Assembly (NCBI RefSeq): GCF_001482405.1
Contig: NZ_LPXO01000003.1
Span: 248,001 to 312,000, forward strand
Reading direction: 5' to 3'
Origin: Pseudoponticoccus marisrubri
GTDB taxonomy: Bacteria; Pseudomonadota; Alphaproteobacteria; Rhodobacterales; Rhodobacteraceae
Length of the DNA stretch: 64,000 bases
The notes beneath the pieces are model-generated. The model made no database searches and was not told the origin of the DNA. It saw nothing but the letters and a program-made list of their open reading frames with translations. Positions within the stretch are counted from its first letter, which is position 1. Every line of letters starts with the position of its first letter. Below, in pieces: positions 17,937-26,689 of this stretch. The translations under genes were made by a program, and so were the position numbers.

Positions 17937-20612
17937 ATGGCAAGCCTGAACGACATCCGGTCGACCTTCCTGAACTATTTCGAAAGACAGGGGCACGAGA
18001 TCGTGTCCTCGAGCCCGCTCGTCCCGCGCAACGACCCGACGCTGATGTTCGTCAACTCGGGTATGGTGCAGTTCAAGAACCTGTTCACCGGGGTCGAGCG
18101 CCGCGACTACGTGCGCGCCACCACCGCGCAGAAATGCGTGCGCGCTGGCGGCAAGCACAATGACCTCGACAATGTGGGCTATACCGCGCGGCACCATACC
18201 TTCTTTGAAATGCTGGGGAATTTCAGCTTCGGCGATTATTTCAAGTCGGACGCGATTCCCTTTGCCTGGGAACTTGTGACCCGCGAATTCGGCATCGACC
18301 CCAAGCGGCTCTACACCACGGTCTATCACACCGATGACGAGGCCTTCGAGATCTGGAAGAAGGTGGGCGTCCCCGAGGACCGGATCATCCGCATCGCGAC
18401 CAGCGACAATTTCTGGCAGATGGGCCCGACCGGCCCCTGCGGCCCCTGCACCGAAATCTTCTACGATCACGGCCCCGAGGTCTGGGGTGGCCCACCGGGC
18501 AGCCCCGAGGAGGATGGCGACCGGTTCATCGAGATCTGGAACGTGGTCTTCATGCAGAACGAGCAGTTCGAGGACGGCTCGATGAAGGCGCTCGACATGC
18601 AGAGCATCGACACAGGCATGGGGCTGGAGCGGATCGGCGCGCTGCTGCAGGGCAAGCACGACAATTACGACACCGACCTGATGCGCAGCCTGATCGAGGC
18701 CTCGGCCAATGCGACCAGCGTGGATCCCGACGGGCCGGGCAAGATGCATCACCGGGTGATCGCCGACCACCTGCGCTCGACCTCTTTCCTGATCGCCGAC
18801 GGCGTGATGCCCTCGAATGACGGGCGCGGCTACGTGCTGCGCCGGATCATGCGGCGGGCCATGCGCCACGCACATCTGCTGGGCGCGGCCGATCCGCTGA
18901 TGCACCGGCTGGTGCCCAGCCTCGTGCGCCAGATGGGCACGGCCTATCCCGAGTTGAACCGCGCGCAGGCGCTGATCGAGGAGACGCTGCAGAGCGAGGA
19001 GACCCGGTTCAAGCAGACGCTGGAGCGGGGGCTGCGGCTGCTTGATGACGAGCTGGGCGGCCTGCCCGAGGGCGCGGCGCTGCCGGGCCAGACGGCGTTC
19101 AAGCTCTATGACACCTACGGCTTCCCGCTGGACCTGACGCAGGATGCGCTGCGCGAGAAGGGGCGCGGCGTCGATGTCGAAGGGTTCGACGCGGCCATGG
19201 CCGAGCAGAAGGCGCGTGCCCGCGCGGCCTGGTCCGGCTCGGGCGAGGCGGCGGATGGCGCGGTCTGGTTCGACATCGCCGAGGCGCATGGCGCGACGGA
19301 TTTCCTGGGCTACGACACCGAGACGGCCGAGGGGCAGATCCTGGCGCTGGTGCGCGACGGGGCGCAGGTTGATGCGCTGTCGTCTGGCGAGACCGGCTGG
19401 GTCGTGCTCAACCAGACGCCGTTTTATGCCGAGGCGGGCGGCCAGGTGGGCGACACCGGCTGGCTGCGCCGGTTGGAGAACGAGGATGAGGGCGCGACGG
19501 TCCGCGACACCCAGAAGATGGGTGGCGGGCGCGTCACGGCGCATCATGTGACCGTCGATCGCGGCAATCTGTCGGTGGGCGACGCGCTGGGGCTCGAGGT
19601 CGATCACGCGCGGCGCGGCGCGATCCGGGCCAACCACTCGGCCACGCACCTGCTGCACGAGGCGCTGCGCCAGGCGCTTGGCGATCACGTGGCGCAGCGC
19701 GGCTCGCTCAACGCGCCGGACCGTCTGCGCTTCGATTTCAGCCATTCCAAGGCCTTGAGCGCCGAAGAGATTGCAAAGGTCGAACAGGAGGTCAACGCCT
19801 TCATCCGCCAGAACAGCGCGGTGACGACCCGGATCATGACGCCGGATGATGCCCGTGCGATCGGCGCGCAGGCGTTGTTCGGCGAGAAATACGGTGAAGA
19901 GGTGCGCGTCGTCTCGATGGGCGTACAGCACGGGTCGGGCAAGGGCGCCGATGGCCAGACCTGGTCAATCGAGCTGTGTGGTGGGACCCATGTGGCGCAG
20001 ACCGGCGATATCGGCACCTTCGCGCTGACCTCCGAGACCGCCTCCAGCGCCGGCGTTCGTCGGATCGAGGCGGTGACCGGGCAGGCGGCGCTGGATCTGT
20101 TGCGCAGTCGGGATGCCGCGCTTGGCCGGATCGAGGCGCTGCTCAAGGCCGGCGGCGATGGCGCGGTGGACCGCGTGGCCGCGCTTCTGGACGAGCGGCG
20201 CAAGATGGAGAGCGAGATCTCCAGCCTGCGGCGCGAACTGGCCATGGCCGGTGGCGGCGGGCAGGTCGCGGGCGGCGAGACACGCGAGATCGGCGGCGTG
20301 CGTTTCCTGGCGCAGGTGCTCTCGGGCGTGACGGGCAAGGATCTGCCGCCGCTGATCGACGAACACAAGGCGCGGCTGGGCTCGGGCGCGGTGCTGCTGA
20401 TCGCCGATACCGGCGGCAAGGCGGCCGTGGCGGCCGGCGTGACCGAGGATGTGGTCGGCACCGTGTCTGCCGTGGACTTGGTCAAGGCCGCCGTGGCCGA
20501 GCTGGGCGGCAAGGGCGGCGGCGGCCGGCCCGACATGGCCCAGGGCGGCGGCAAGGATGCCAGCAATGCCGAGGCCGCGATCAAGGCGGCGGAAGCCGTG
20601 ATGGGAGGATAA
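17937..20612 (+). CDS. alaS: alanine--tRNA ligase
   Basis: Charges tRNA-Ala and edits mischarged Ser/Gly. The 891-residue protein has the class II catalytic domain ([21 protein letters not shown] start, [15 protein letters not shown]) and a tRNA-recognition helix region. The editing domain has zinc ligands HSATH (His567, His571) and CGGTH (Cys681, His685). The C-Ala domain is at the C terminus. Length and motifs are standard. It follows the recA terminator by about 110 nt and leads a short operon with DUF1330 and MOSC genes. Confidence 0.98.
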   Translation: MASLNDIRSTFLNYFERQGHEIVSSSPLVPRNDPTLMFVNSGMVQFKNLFTGVERRDYVRATTAQKCVRAGGKHNDLDNVGYTARHHTFFEMLGNFSFGDYFKSDAIPFAWELVTREFGIDPKRLYTTVYHTDDEAFEIWKKVGVPEDRIIRIATSDNFWQMGPTGPCGPCTEIFYDHGPEVWGGPPGSPEEDGDRFIEIWNVVFMQNEQFEDGSMKALDMQSIDTGMGLERIGALLQGKHDNYDTDLMRSLIEASANATSVDPDGPGKMHHRVIADHLRSTSFLIADGVMPSNDGRGYVLRRIMRRAMRHAHLLGAADPLMHRLVPSLVRQMGTAYPELNRAQALIEETLQSEETRFKQTLERGLRLLDDELGGLPEGAALPGQTAFKLYDTYGFPLDLTQDALREKGRGVDVEGFDAAMAEQKARARAAWSGSGEAADGAVWFDIAEAHGATDFLGYDTETAEGQILALVRDGAQVDALSSGETGWVVLNQTPFYAEAGGQVGDTGWLRRLENEDEGATVRDTQKMGGGRVTAHHVTVDRGNLSVGDALGLEVDHARRGAIRANHSATHLLHEALRQALGDHVAQRGSLNAPDRLRFDFSHSKALSAEEIAKVEQEVNAFIRQNSAVTTRIMTPDDARAIGAQALFGEKYGEEVRVVSMGVQHGSGKGADGQTWSIELCGGTHVAQTGDIGTFALTSETASSAGVRRIEAVTGQAALDLLRSRDAALGRIEALLKAGGDGAVDRVAALLDERRKMESEISSLRRELAMAGGGGQVAGGETREIGGVRFLAQVLSGVTGKDLPPLIDEHKARLGSGAVLLIADTGGKAAVAAGVTEDVVGTVSAVDLVKAAVAELGGKGGGGRPDMAQGGGKDASNAEAAIKAAEAVMGG

Positions 20613-20613
20613 G

Positions 20614-20901
20614 ATGCCGGCACTCTGGATTGCACATGTGAGCGTCACCGACGCCGAGGCCTACGGGAAATATGCCGAGCTGGCCGGACCGGCCATCGCC
20701 GCGCATGGCGGCCATTTCATCGCACGGGGCGGCCGCTTCGTGCAGCTCGAGGGCAAGGAGCGGCCGCGCAATGTCGTGGCGCGCTTCCCCTCGGTCGAGG
20801 CCGCGGTGGAGTGTTACAATTCCGACGCTTACCAGGCGGCGTTGAACCATGCCCGCGGCGCATCCGAGCGCGAGCTCATGGTGGTCGAAATCGACGAGTG
20901 A
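20614..20901 (+). CDS. DUF1330 family protein
   Basis: This 95-residue ferredoxin-like-fold protein of the DUF1330 (dimeric alpha-beta barrel) family has WIAHVSVTDAEAYGKYAELA at the start, HGGHFIARGG in the middle and RFPSVEAAVECYNSDAYQ near the end. No catalytic role is established for the family. The ATG follows the alaS stop by 1 nt and its own stop overlaps the MOSC start (TGATG), so translation is probably coupled. Confidence 0.85.
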   Translation: MPALWIAHVSVTDAEAYGKYAELAGPAIAAHGGHFIARGGRFVQLEGKERPRNVVARFPSVEAAVECYNSDAYQAALNHARGASERELMVVEIDE

Positions 20902-21371
20902 TGCGCAGCCTGGCCGAGCTGCGGCAGAGCTTTGCCGGCCCGGGGCGCGTGACATGGATCGGGCTGCGGCCGGCGCGCAAGCAGCCGCCGGTCGCGGTCG
21001 AGAGCGCCGTGGTGGACGAGGACGGGCTGCAGGGCGATCACGGGCGGCCGGGCAAGCGCGCCGTCACGCTGATCCAGGCCGAGCACCTGCCGGTGGTCGC
21101 GTCGCTCTGCGGGCGCGAGATCGTGACGCCGGAAATGCTGCGCCGCAACATCGTCGTGGCGGGGCTGAACCTTTCGGCGCTGCGCGACACGCGGGTGCAG
21201 ATCGGCGGCGTCATCCTGCACATCACCGGGCCCTGCGCGCCCTGTTCGCGCATGGAAGACGTGCTGGGCCCCGGCGGCTACACGGCGCTGCGCGGGCATG
21301 GCGGCTGGTGCGCGGGTGTCGAACGCCCCGGAGAGGTCGCGATCGGGGCCGAGGTCCGCCCGCTCTTCTGA
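20901..21371 (+). CDS. MOSC domain protein
   Basis: This 156-residue protein is mostly a MOSC (molybdenum-cofactor sulfurase C-terminal-like) domain. VDEDGLQGDHGRPGKRAVTLIQ and GPCAPCSRME are the conserved stretches, the latter with the cysteine that contacts Moco or its substrate in characterised relatives. Members handle sulfur transfer or N-hydroxylated substrate reduction. The ATG at 20901 overlaps the preceding stop; the in-frame extension upstream lies wholly inside the DUF1330 gene and was rejected. Confidence 0.85.
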   Translation: MRSLAELRQSFAGPGRVTWIGLRPARKQPPVAVESAVVDEDGLQGDHGRPGKRAVTLIQAEHLPVVASLCGREIVTPEMLRRNIVVAGLNLSALRDTRVQIGGVILHITGPCAPCSRMEDVLGPGGYTALRGHGGWCAGVERPGEVAIGAEVRPLF

Positions 21372-21722
21372 TCCGATAGGCGTCTTTTTGCCCGCCTTTT
21401 CCACGGGCTGGGCAAGCTATCGCCAGTGCCGATTTGCGCGCTTTGAGGGGGTCGGTGATTCGTGTCAGATTGGCACATCCGTTTCCCGCGGGGCGATGAA
21501 TTTTTCGTCTCAGGGAAGTGTTTCCGGATCAGAAAAATTACCCCCCTGCCAGAATTGCCGGACCGTGGCAAATTTATGGCAGTCTCGGCATAGAATCCAC
21601 GGTTTGCGGGGAAAAACGGGGGGTTCCGCGATTTTTGCCCGAACAAGTCCGGAATTCCTGTCGCGCCCTGCGGATCTTCTTGGCTACAGTTTGAACACCT
21701 TCAATTTCTTGGGAGAAAGATC
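21372..21722. other. 350-nt region without a recognised gene
   Basis: This stretch is clearly more AT-rich than its surroundings and runs from the MOSC stop to the small secreted-protein gene. It ends in a ribosome site (GGGAGAAAG) for that gene. I see no ORF with family features and no clear rho-independent terminator. It probably holds the promoter of the secreted-protein gene; a small RNA cannot be excluded. Confidence 0.4.
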
Positions 21723-21995
21723 ATGAAAAAGGTTCTTGCAGGCGTGTTCCTCGCTGCCACGGCGCTGGCCGCTCCGGCCATGGCTTGGGAAAGCCAGGTC
21801 GTCGCGTGCTACGACAAGGTCTACGTGCCGCCGAAGTACAAGACCCACAAGAAGCTGGTCATGGCGGCCCACTACGAGTGGGAGCACAAGCATGGCCAGA
21901 TGGTCAAAGTGTACTACCCGGCCGTGTACAAGGAGTACCGCCACAAGGAGCACGAGGGCTACTACGTCGCCCGCAAGGCACCTTGCAAGCACTAA
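21723..21995 (+). CDS. small secreted protein of unknown function
   Basis: This 90-residue protein has a clear Sec signal peptide (MKKVLAGVFLAATALAAPAMA, cleavage about residue 21). The mature part of about 70 residues is rich in Lys, Tyr, His and Val and has two cysteines, one near the start (VVACYDK) and one at the end (APCKH), probably a disulfide. The repeated KxY/VYYP-type stretches suggest a beta-rich periplasmic or surface protein. I do not recognise the family. It stands alone between a long AT-rich leader and a strong terminator, which suggests a high-level monocistronic message. Confidence 0.75.
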   Translation: MKKVLAGVFLAATALAAPAMAWESQVVACYDKVYVPPKYKTHKKLVMAAHYEWEHKHGQMVKVYYPAVYKEYRHKEHEGYYVARKAPCKH

Positions 21996-22020
21996 CCTCC
22001 TGATCTCGGAGAGAAAACGG

Positions 22021-22056
22021 AAGGCGCGGGGACTGCCACCCCGCGCCTTCTTCTTT
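22021..22056. terminator. strong terminator shared by convergent genes
   Basis: An 11-bp perfect stem AAGGCGCGGGG / CCCCGCGCCTT with a 7-nt loop (22032-22038) is followed on the plus strand by TTCTTCTTT-like sequence. On the minus strand it is followed by CCGTTTTC. It lies between the secreted-protein gene and the end of the metallopeptidase-like gene. Confidence 0.8.
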
Positions 22057-22079
22057 GCGCCTGCAGCATGGTGCGGCGC

Positions 22080-22778
22080 TCAGGGCAGAGCGTGGTCGAA
22101 GACGATTCCGCCCTGAAGAATGCCGTCGATCCAGGCGCAGCGGTCGGCGCGCTGCTCCAGATGCGCCCAGGCATTCAGCGCGAAACGGTCGGGCGCGAGC
22201 ATCAGCAGCATCGCGTTGATCGCGTCGCGCTTGACCGGTTGCGCAAGGTCCATGCGCGCGGCGATGGGCGCGCGGTCCTCGGGCGACAGCGCGTCGATCT
22301 GGAAGGCATAGGCGAGGTATTCGCTGGTCGCGACACAGTGTCGGAACGGGCAGGGCGTGCCGTCATAGAGCGCGTGGGTCATCTCGTGCAGCACGATGCT
22401 GTCGAACATCCGCTCTGCGGGCACATGGGCAAAGATCCCGTCGGGCCGGCGGGTGGTCGCGATGGCCGCGGGCGACAGCACCTCGATCCGGTCCGTCCCG
22501 CAATGGAACAGGCCAAGGCAGACCGGGTCCAGCCGGTCGAGGATGGTGATGCTGAGCCCGGTGTCGAGGCTGTGGCCGCAGGCGGCAAAGGTCTCGATCG
22601 CCGCACCCGCCGCGCGGCAGGTGCGCCCCGCAAGGCCGACATCCTGCGTGGTCACGCGGATGTCGATGCCGGGGCAGAGCGTCTCGGACGCGGTGCCGGG
22701 CAGGGCCCAGAGCAGCGCGGCGAGCGCCGGGGCGGCCCCGCCCGTCGATTTGCGTCGCGCGCTGCCCCCCCGGCCCAT
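22080..22778 (-). CDS. secreted HExxH metallopeptidase-like protein, unknown family
   Basis: This 232-residue protein has a probable signal peptide (basic start, then APALAALLWALPGTASE). Its HEMTH sequence in SIVLHEMTHALYDGTPC is the zinc-metallopeptidase HExxH motif. Several cysteines (LCPG, TCRAAG, ACGH, PVCLGLFHCG, TPCPFRHC, DRCAW) suggest disulfide bonds in the periplasm. A Glu in VATSEYLAYAF could be the third metal ligand. The ATG at 22778 lies 8 nt beyond the typA stop, so it is read as the second gene of a typA transcript. An upstream in-frame start would overlap typA by more than 100 nt and was rejected. No specific substrate can be proposed. Confidence 0.72.
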   Translation of the reverse strand: MGRGGSARRKSTGGAAPALAALLWALPGTASETLCPGIDIRVTTQDVGLAGRTCRAAGAAIETFAACGHSLDTGLSITILDRLDPVCLGLFHCGTDRIEVLSPAAIATTRRPDGIFAHVPAERMFDSIVLHEMTHALYDGTPCPFRHCVATSEYLAYAFQIDALSPEDRAPIAARMDLAQPVKRDAINAMLLMLAPDRFALNAWAHLEQRADRCAWIDGILQGGIVFDHALP

Positions 22779-22785
22779 CGCCCGC

Positions 22786-24603
22786 TCAGCCGCCGCGCGA
22801 CGCGCGCTTGCGCTCGTGCGGGTCGAGATGGCGCTTGCGCAGCCGGATCGCGCCGGGCGTGACCTCGACCAGCTCGTCATCGTTGATATAGGCGATCGCC
22901 TCTTCAAGGCTGAGCGTCATGGGCGTGGTCAGGCGCACCGCCTCGTCCGATCCCGAGGCGCGCACATTGGTCAGCTTCTTGCCCTTGAGCGGGTTCACCT
23001 CGAGATCGTTCTCGCGCGAATGTTCGCCGATGATCATGCCCTGGTAGACCGGGGCCTGCGCGCCGATCATCATCTTGCCGCGCTCTTCGAGGTTCCACAG
23101 CGCGTAGGCCACGGCCTCGCCCGACTCCATCGAGATCAGCACGCCCGCCCGCCGGCCAGGGATGTCGCCCTTGTGCGGGGTCCAGCCGTGGAAGACCCGG
23201 TTGAGCACGCCGGTGCCGCGCGTGTCGGTCAGGAACTCGCCGTGATAGCCGATCAGCCCGCGCGAGGGGACATGCGCGATGATCCTCGTCTTGCCGCTGC
23301 CGGCGGGGCGCATCTCGACCAGCTCGCCCTTGCGCGGGCCGGTCAGCTTCTCGATCACCGCGCCGGTATACTCATCATCCACGTCGATCGTGGCTTCCTC
23401 GACCGGCTCCAGCTGGACGCCGTCTTCTTCCTTCATGATGACCTGCGGGCGCGAGATCGACAGTTCGAACCCCTCGCGGCGCATGTTCTCGATCAGCACG
23501 CCCATCTGCAATTCGCCGCGCCCCGAGACCTCGAAGGCCTCGCCGCCGGGCGTGTCCTTGATGCGGATCGCGACGTTGGTTTCGGCCTCCTTGTAGAGCC
23601 GGTCACGGATCACGCGGGACTGCACCTTCTTGCCGTCGCGCCCCGCCAGCGGACTGTCATTGATGCCGAAGGTGACGGTGATGGTCGGCGGGTCGATGGG
23701 CTGCGCCTCGAGCGGCTCCTCGACGGCCAGCGCACAGACCGTGTCGGCCACGGTGGTCTTGGTCATGCCCGCGATCGAGACGATGTCGCCGGCCTCGGCC
23801 TCCTCGATGTCCTGCTGCTGCAAGCCGCGGAAGGCCTGGATCTTGGTCACGCGGAACTGCTCGATCTTCTGGCCGATGCGGCTGATCGACTGCACGGTCT
23901 GGCCGACCTTCAGCTTGCCGGATTCCACGCGCCCCGTCAGCATGCGCCCCACGAAGGGGTCGGCGCCGAGCGTGACGGCCAGCATGCGGAAATCATCGTC
24001 GCGCTTCTTCACCTGCTTGGGCTCGGGCACGTGGTTGATGATCAGGTTGAAGAGCGCGTCGAGGTTCTTGCGCGGCCCGTCCAGCTCGGCATCGCACCAG
24101 CCCGAGCGGCCCGAGGCGTAGAGATGCGGGAAATCCAGCTGGTCCTCGTCGGCATCGAGGTTGGAGAACAGGTCGAACACCTCGTCCAGCGCGCGGTCGG
24201 GCTCGGCATCGGGCTTGTCGACCTTGTTGAGCACCACGATCGGCCGCAGCCCCAGCGCCAGCGCCTTGGAGGTCACGAACTTGGTCTGCGGCATCGGGCC
24301 CTCTGCGGCATCCACCAGCAGCACCACGCCGTCCACCATGGACAGGATGCGTTCCACCTCGGCGCCGAAATCGGCGTGGCCGGGCGTGTCGACGATGTTG
24401 ATGCGGGTGCCCTTCCACTCGACGCTGGTCGCCTTGGCGAGGATCGTGATGCCGCGTTCGCGTTCGAGATCGTTGCTGTCCATCGCCCGCTCGGCGACGG
24501 CCTGGTTGGCGCGAAAGGCGCCGGATTGCTTCAGCAACTCGTCCACCAGCGTCGTCTTGCCGTGGTCAACATGGGCGATGATCGCGACATTGCGCAATTC
24601 CAT
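22786..24603 (-). CDS. typA: ribosome-associated GTPase TypA/BipA
   Basis: This translational GTPase of 605 residues is involved in stress and low-temperature ribosome assembly. G1 is AHVDHGKT (10-17), G3 is [10 protein letters not shown]4 is NKVDKPDA. It is followed by beta-barrel domain 2, domains III and V ([20 protein letters not shown] is highly diagnostic) and the TypA C-terminal domain ending in [12 protein letters not shown]. Length is normal. It is divergently placed from the outer-membrane protein gene with a 313-nt spacer. Confidence 0.97.
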   Translation of the reverse strand: MELRNVAIIAHVDHGKTTLVDELLKQSGAFRANQAVAERAMDSNDLERERGITILAKATSVEWKGTRINIVDTPGHADFGAEVERILSMVDGVVLLVDAAEGPMPQTKFVTSKALALGLRPIVVLNKVDKPDAEPDRALDEVFDLFSNLDADEDQLDFPHLYASGRSGWCDAELDGPRKNLDALFNLIINHVPEPKQVKKRDDDFRMLAVTLGADPFVGRMLTGRVESGKLKVGQTVQSISRIGQKIEQFRVTKIQAFRGLQQQDIEEAEAGDIVSIAGMTKTTVADTVCALAVEEPLEAQPIDPPTITVTFGINDSPLAGRDGKKVQSRVIRDRLYKEAETNVAIRIKDTPGGEAFEVSGRGELQMGVLIENMRREGFELSISRPQVIMKEEDGVQLEPVEEATIDVDDEYTGAVIEKLTGPRKGELVEMRPAGSGKTRIIAHVPSRGLIGYHGEFLTDTRGTGVLNRVFHGWTPHKGDIPGRRAGVLISMESGEAVAYALWNLEERGKMMIGAQAPVYQGMIIGEHSRENDLEVNPLKGKKLTNVRASGSDEAVRLTTPMTLSLEEAIAYINDDELVEVTPGAIRLRKRHLDPHERKRASRGG

Positions 24604-24916
24604 TGGGGTCTTCCTTCGATGCGGAGTTGCCGGCGCACTAGCCGTCTCTGCCGCAAAAGGCCAGACCTAAAGGCGTTCGGGACCTGTGTTGTCATGGCGC
24701 AACGCAAGGGCCGCGATCGGTGCCGTGGCGGAACCGGCGGCCCGGCGCCGAGCCCCGGGGGCCTGTGCGCAAGCTTTGGCCGAGCACGAGGCGATCACGT
24801 TTAACTGACTGACGACAAAGGGTTTGGCCTCTGGAACGTGGCGGCGGTTTGCATAGTTGGGGGGATGTCAGCGCGATGCAAACGACATCGCGGAACGCCT
24901 AGGAAAGGACAGAACA
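24604..24916. other. 313-nt divergent spacer between typA and the outer-membrane protein gene
   Basis: No gene is visible. The half next to typA is GC-rich; the half next to the barrel gene contains a structured leader (see 24847-24883) and an AGGAAAGGA ribosome site at 24900-24908. Promoters for both directions are expected here but no consensus hexamer pair stood out. Confidence 0.4.
24847..24883 (+). promoter_or_regulatory. inverted repeat in the leader of the barrel-protein gene
   Basis: GTTTGCAT (24847-24854) and its perfect complement ATGCAAAC (24876-24883) are 21 nt apart. A second pair, GATGTC and GACATC, is interleaved with it. It lies 33 nt before the ATG. It could be an operator or a 5'-UTR structure. 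Confidence 0.35.
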
Positions 24917-25501
24917 ATGAAACGCAGCATGATCGCCCTGATCGCCGCATTCGGCACCACCGGTGTCGCCGCAACTGCCGGCACGCTCGAGATGCCCGCC
25001 ACCGACCCCGCCCCGGTCGCGCCGGCCCCGGTCGCCACCGTGACCCCCACCAGCGACTGGACCGGCGTCTATGGCGGTCTCAGCTTCGGCAATCTCGAAG
25101 TGACCGCCCCGGCGCAGCGCGAGGACGAGCGCAGCTTTGGCGGCTTCGTCGGCTATGACTACGACTTCGGTGACTTCGTGGTCGGCGGCGAGTACGAATT
25201 CCAGGATGGCGGCGACCTGACCGTGCAGGGCGTCGATGTCGAGAACGTGCAGCGCCTCAAGCTGCGCGGCGGTTATGACTTCGGCGAGACGCTGGTCTAT
25301 GCCACCGCCGGCGCGGCGCGCGTCGACACCTCGATCGGTGACAGCACCGGCCCGTTCGGCGGCGTGGGCGTCGAGTACCGCGTGACCGACCGCTTCAGCG
25401 TCGGTGGCGAGGCGCTGACCCACAGCTTTGATGACGTGGGCGGCACCGGTGTCGATGTCGATGCCAACACGTTCAACCTGCGCGGCACGCTGCGCTTCTG
25501 A
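24917..25501 (+). CDS. outer-membrane beta-barrel protein (OmpA/porin-like, 8-strand type)
   Basis: This 194-residue precursor has a signal peptide (MKRSMIALIAAFGTTGVAATA), a Pro/Ala/Thr-rich linker (about 25-45) and a barrel of alternating hydrophobic strands starting at DWTGVYGGLSFG. It ends with the outer-membrane signature LRGTLRF (C-terminal Phe). The barrel is acidic and Gly-rich and resembles small Omp25/opacity-type proteins of alphaproteobacteria. The ATG at 24917 is preceded by a good ribosome site; the in-frame start at 24857 was rejected because the signal peptide begins at 24917. Function is unknown. Confidence 0.85.
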   Translation: MKRSMIALIAAFGTTGVAATAGTLEMPATDPAPVAPAPVATVTPTSDWTGVYGGLSFGNLEVTAPAQREDERSFGGFVGYDYDFGDFVVGGEYEFQDGGDLTVQGVDVENVQRLKLRGGYDFGETLVYATAGAARVDTSIGDSTGPFGGVGVEYRVTDRFSVGGEALTHSFDDVGGTGVDVDANTFNLRGTLRF

Positions 25502-25527
25502 ACCTCACCCCCGTTTGCGTGAGGAGA

Positions 25528-25555
25528 CGCCCGGTCGGATCGGCCGGGCGTTTTT
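25528..25555 (+). terminator. terminator of the barrel-protein gene
   Basis: A 7-bp stem CGCCCGG / CCGGGCG with a 9-nt loop is followed by TTTTT (25551-25555). It lies 27 nt after the stop and touches the end of the convergent SMR gene. Confidence 0.85.
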
Positions 25556-25884
25556 CAATGCATGGTGCTGTCCGAGAAGAGGTTGATCACCAGGATCCCG
25601 GCCAGGATCAGCCCGATCCCCAGAAGCGCCGGCAGATCCAGCCTCTGCAGGAAGACCACGCGCCCGATCAGCGCGATGAAGACGATCCCCAGCCCCGACC
25701 AGATCGCATAGGCGATGCCCACCGGGAAATGCCGCAGCGCGATCGCCAGCAGGTAGAAGGCCGCGGCATAGGCCACCACGACCAATACCGACGGACCCAG
25801 TCGGGTGAATTGCTGGCTGGCCTGCAGCGCCGTGGTGCCAACGGTTTCGGCCAGAACGGCCAGCGCGAGAATGAGATAGGGCAT
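25555..25884 (-). CDS. SMR-family small multidrug/cation efflux protein (EmrE type)
   Basis: This 109-residue protein has four membrane helices. The essential membrane glutamate is at position 13 (AVLAETVGTTALQAS), as in EmrE Glu14. IAYAIWSGLGIVFIALIG carries the conserved Trp and Gly of helix 3. It works as an antiparallel dimer exchanging protons for cationic compounds in known members. It is a single-gene unit, convergent with the barrel gene. Paired SMR proteins normally come as two genes; only one is present, so a homodimer is expected. Confidence 0.92.
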   Translation of the reverse strand: MPYLILALAVLAETVGTTALQASQQFTRLGPSVLVVVAYAAAFYLLAIALRHFPVGIAYAIWSGLGIVFIALIGRVVFLQRLDLPALLGIGLILAGILVINLFSDSTMH

Positions 25885-26058
25885 CGGTGTCCTCGTCGGC
25901 AGGCAGGTGCGGCCTGCTTACCGCGCGCCGGGCACGGGCGCCAGCCATTCGGATTGCCGGGGCGCGCAACAGAAAGTGCTGTGCATTTTAGCGGGCCTTA
26001 AGAGAGTATAAGCGCTCCGTTCGTAGGGTGACGACGTTTCCAACCCTGCGGAGGTCCC

Positions 26059-26631
26059 ATGAAACGCCCGATTCTCCTTGCCGTGCTGGCCTGTCTCGCC
26101 GCGCCCGCGGCCCATGCGATGGAGCTGCGCGCGGCGGCGCAATCCTATCTCGACAGCGCGATCCGCCCCTGGATGCAGGAGCCCGTCCTGATCGAGGCCA
26201 TCCAGGCCCAGAATGCCGTCACCTCGGGCTATGACCAGGCGCGCGTCGACAGTCTCGACCAAGCCTGGCGGGCCGAGGTCGGCATGGCCAGCACCCCCAC
26301 GATCGACGCGGTGTTGATGAACGCGGCCTCGGATTTCCTGCGCGCGCAGGTCGCTGCCGCCGGCGGCACCGTGACCGAGGTCTTCGTCATGGATGCGCAG
26401 GGCCTGAACGTTGCCGCCTCGGGCGTGACCTCCGATTACTGGCAGGGGGACGAGGCCAAGTTCAGCGAGACCTATCCCAAGGGCAGTGATGCCATCCATG
26501 TGAGCGAGGTGGAGTTCGACGAATCCAGCCAGAGCTACCAGGCGCAGATCTCCGTCTCGATCACCGACCCGGCCACGGGGGACGTGATCGGCGCCATGAC
26601 CGTGGGCATCGATGCCGAGGCGCTGATGTAG
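26059..26631 (+). CDS. periplasmic single-PDC (Cache-like) sensor protein
   Basis: This 190-residue protein has a signal peptide (MKRPILLAVLACLAAPAAHA) and a fold resembling the extracellular PDC/Cache ligand domain. It starts with a long N-terminal helix, then VTEVFVMDAQGLNVAASGVTSDYWQGDE, VSEVEFDESSQSYQAQISVSI and GDVIGAMTVGIDAEAL, the usual end of a PDC unit. There is no membrane anchor after it. It is 58 nt upstream of a chemoreceptor gene whose own periplasmic part is short, so it may be a ligand-presenting partner; this is inference. Freestanding PDC proteins of this type occur in Rhodobacteraceae. Confidence 0.72.
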   Translation: MKRPILLAVLACLAAPAAHAMELRAAAQSYLDSAIRPWMQEPVLIEAIQAQNAVTSGYDQARVDSLDQAWRAEVGMASTPTIDAVLMNAASDFLRAQVAAAGGTVTEVFVMDAQGLNVAASGVTSDYWQGDEAKFSETYPKGSDAIHVSEVEFDESSQSYQAQISVSITDPATGDVIGAMTVGIDAEALM

Positions 26632-26689
26632 GCCCGCCCGGTTTCGACAGGCAAGACACCGGTCCAAGGACAAGCAGACGAGGCAGACA

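Noticed and set aside
21472-21490. TGGCAC string resembling the -24 element of a sigma-54 promoter
   Set aside because: The expected GC at the -12 position is absent.
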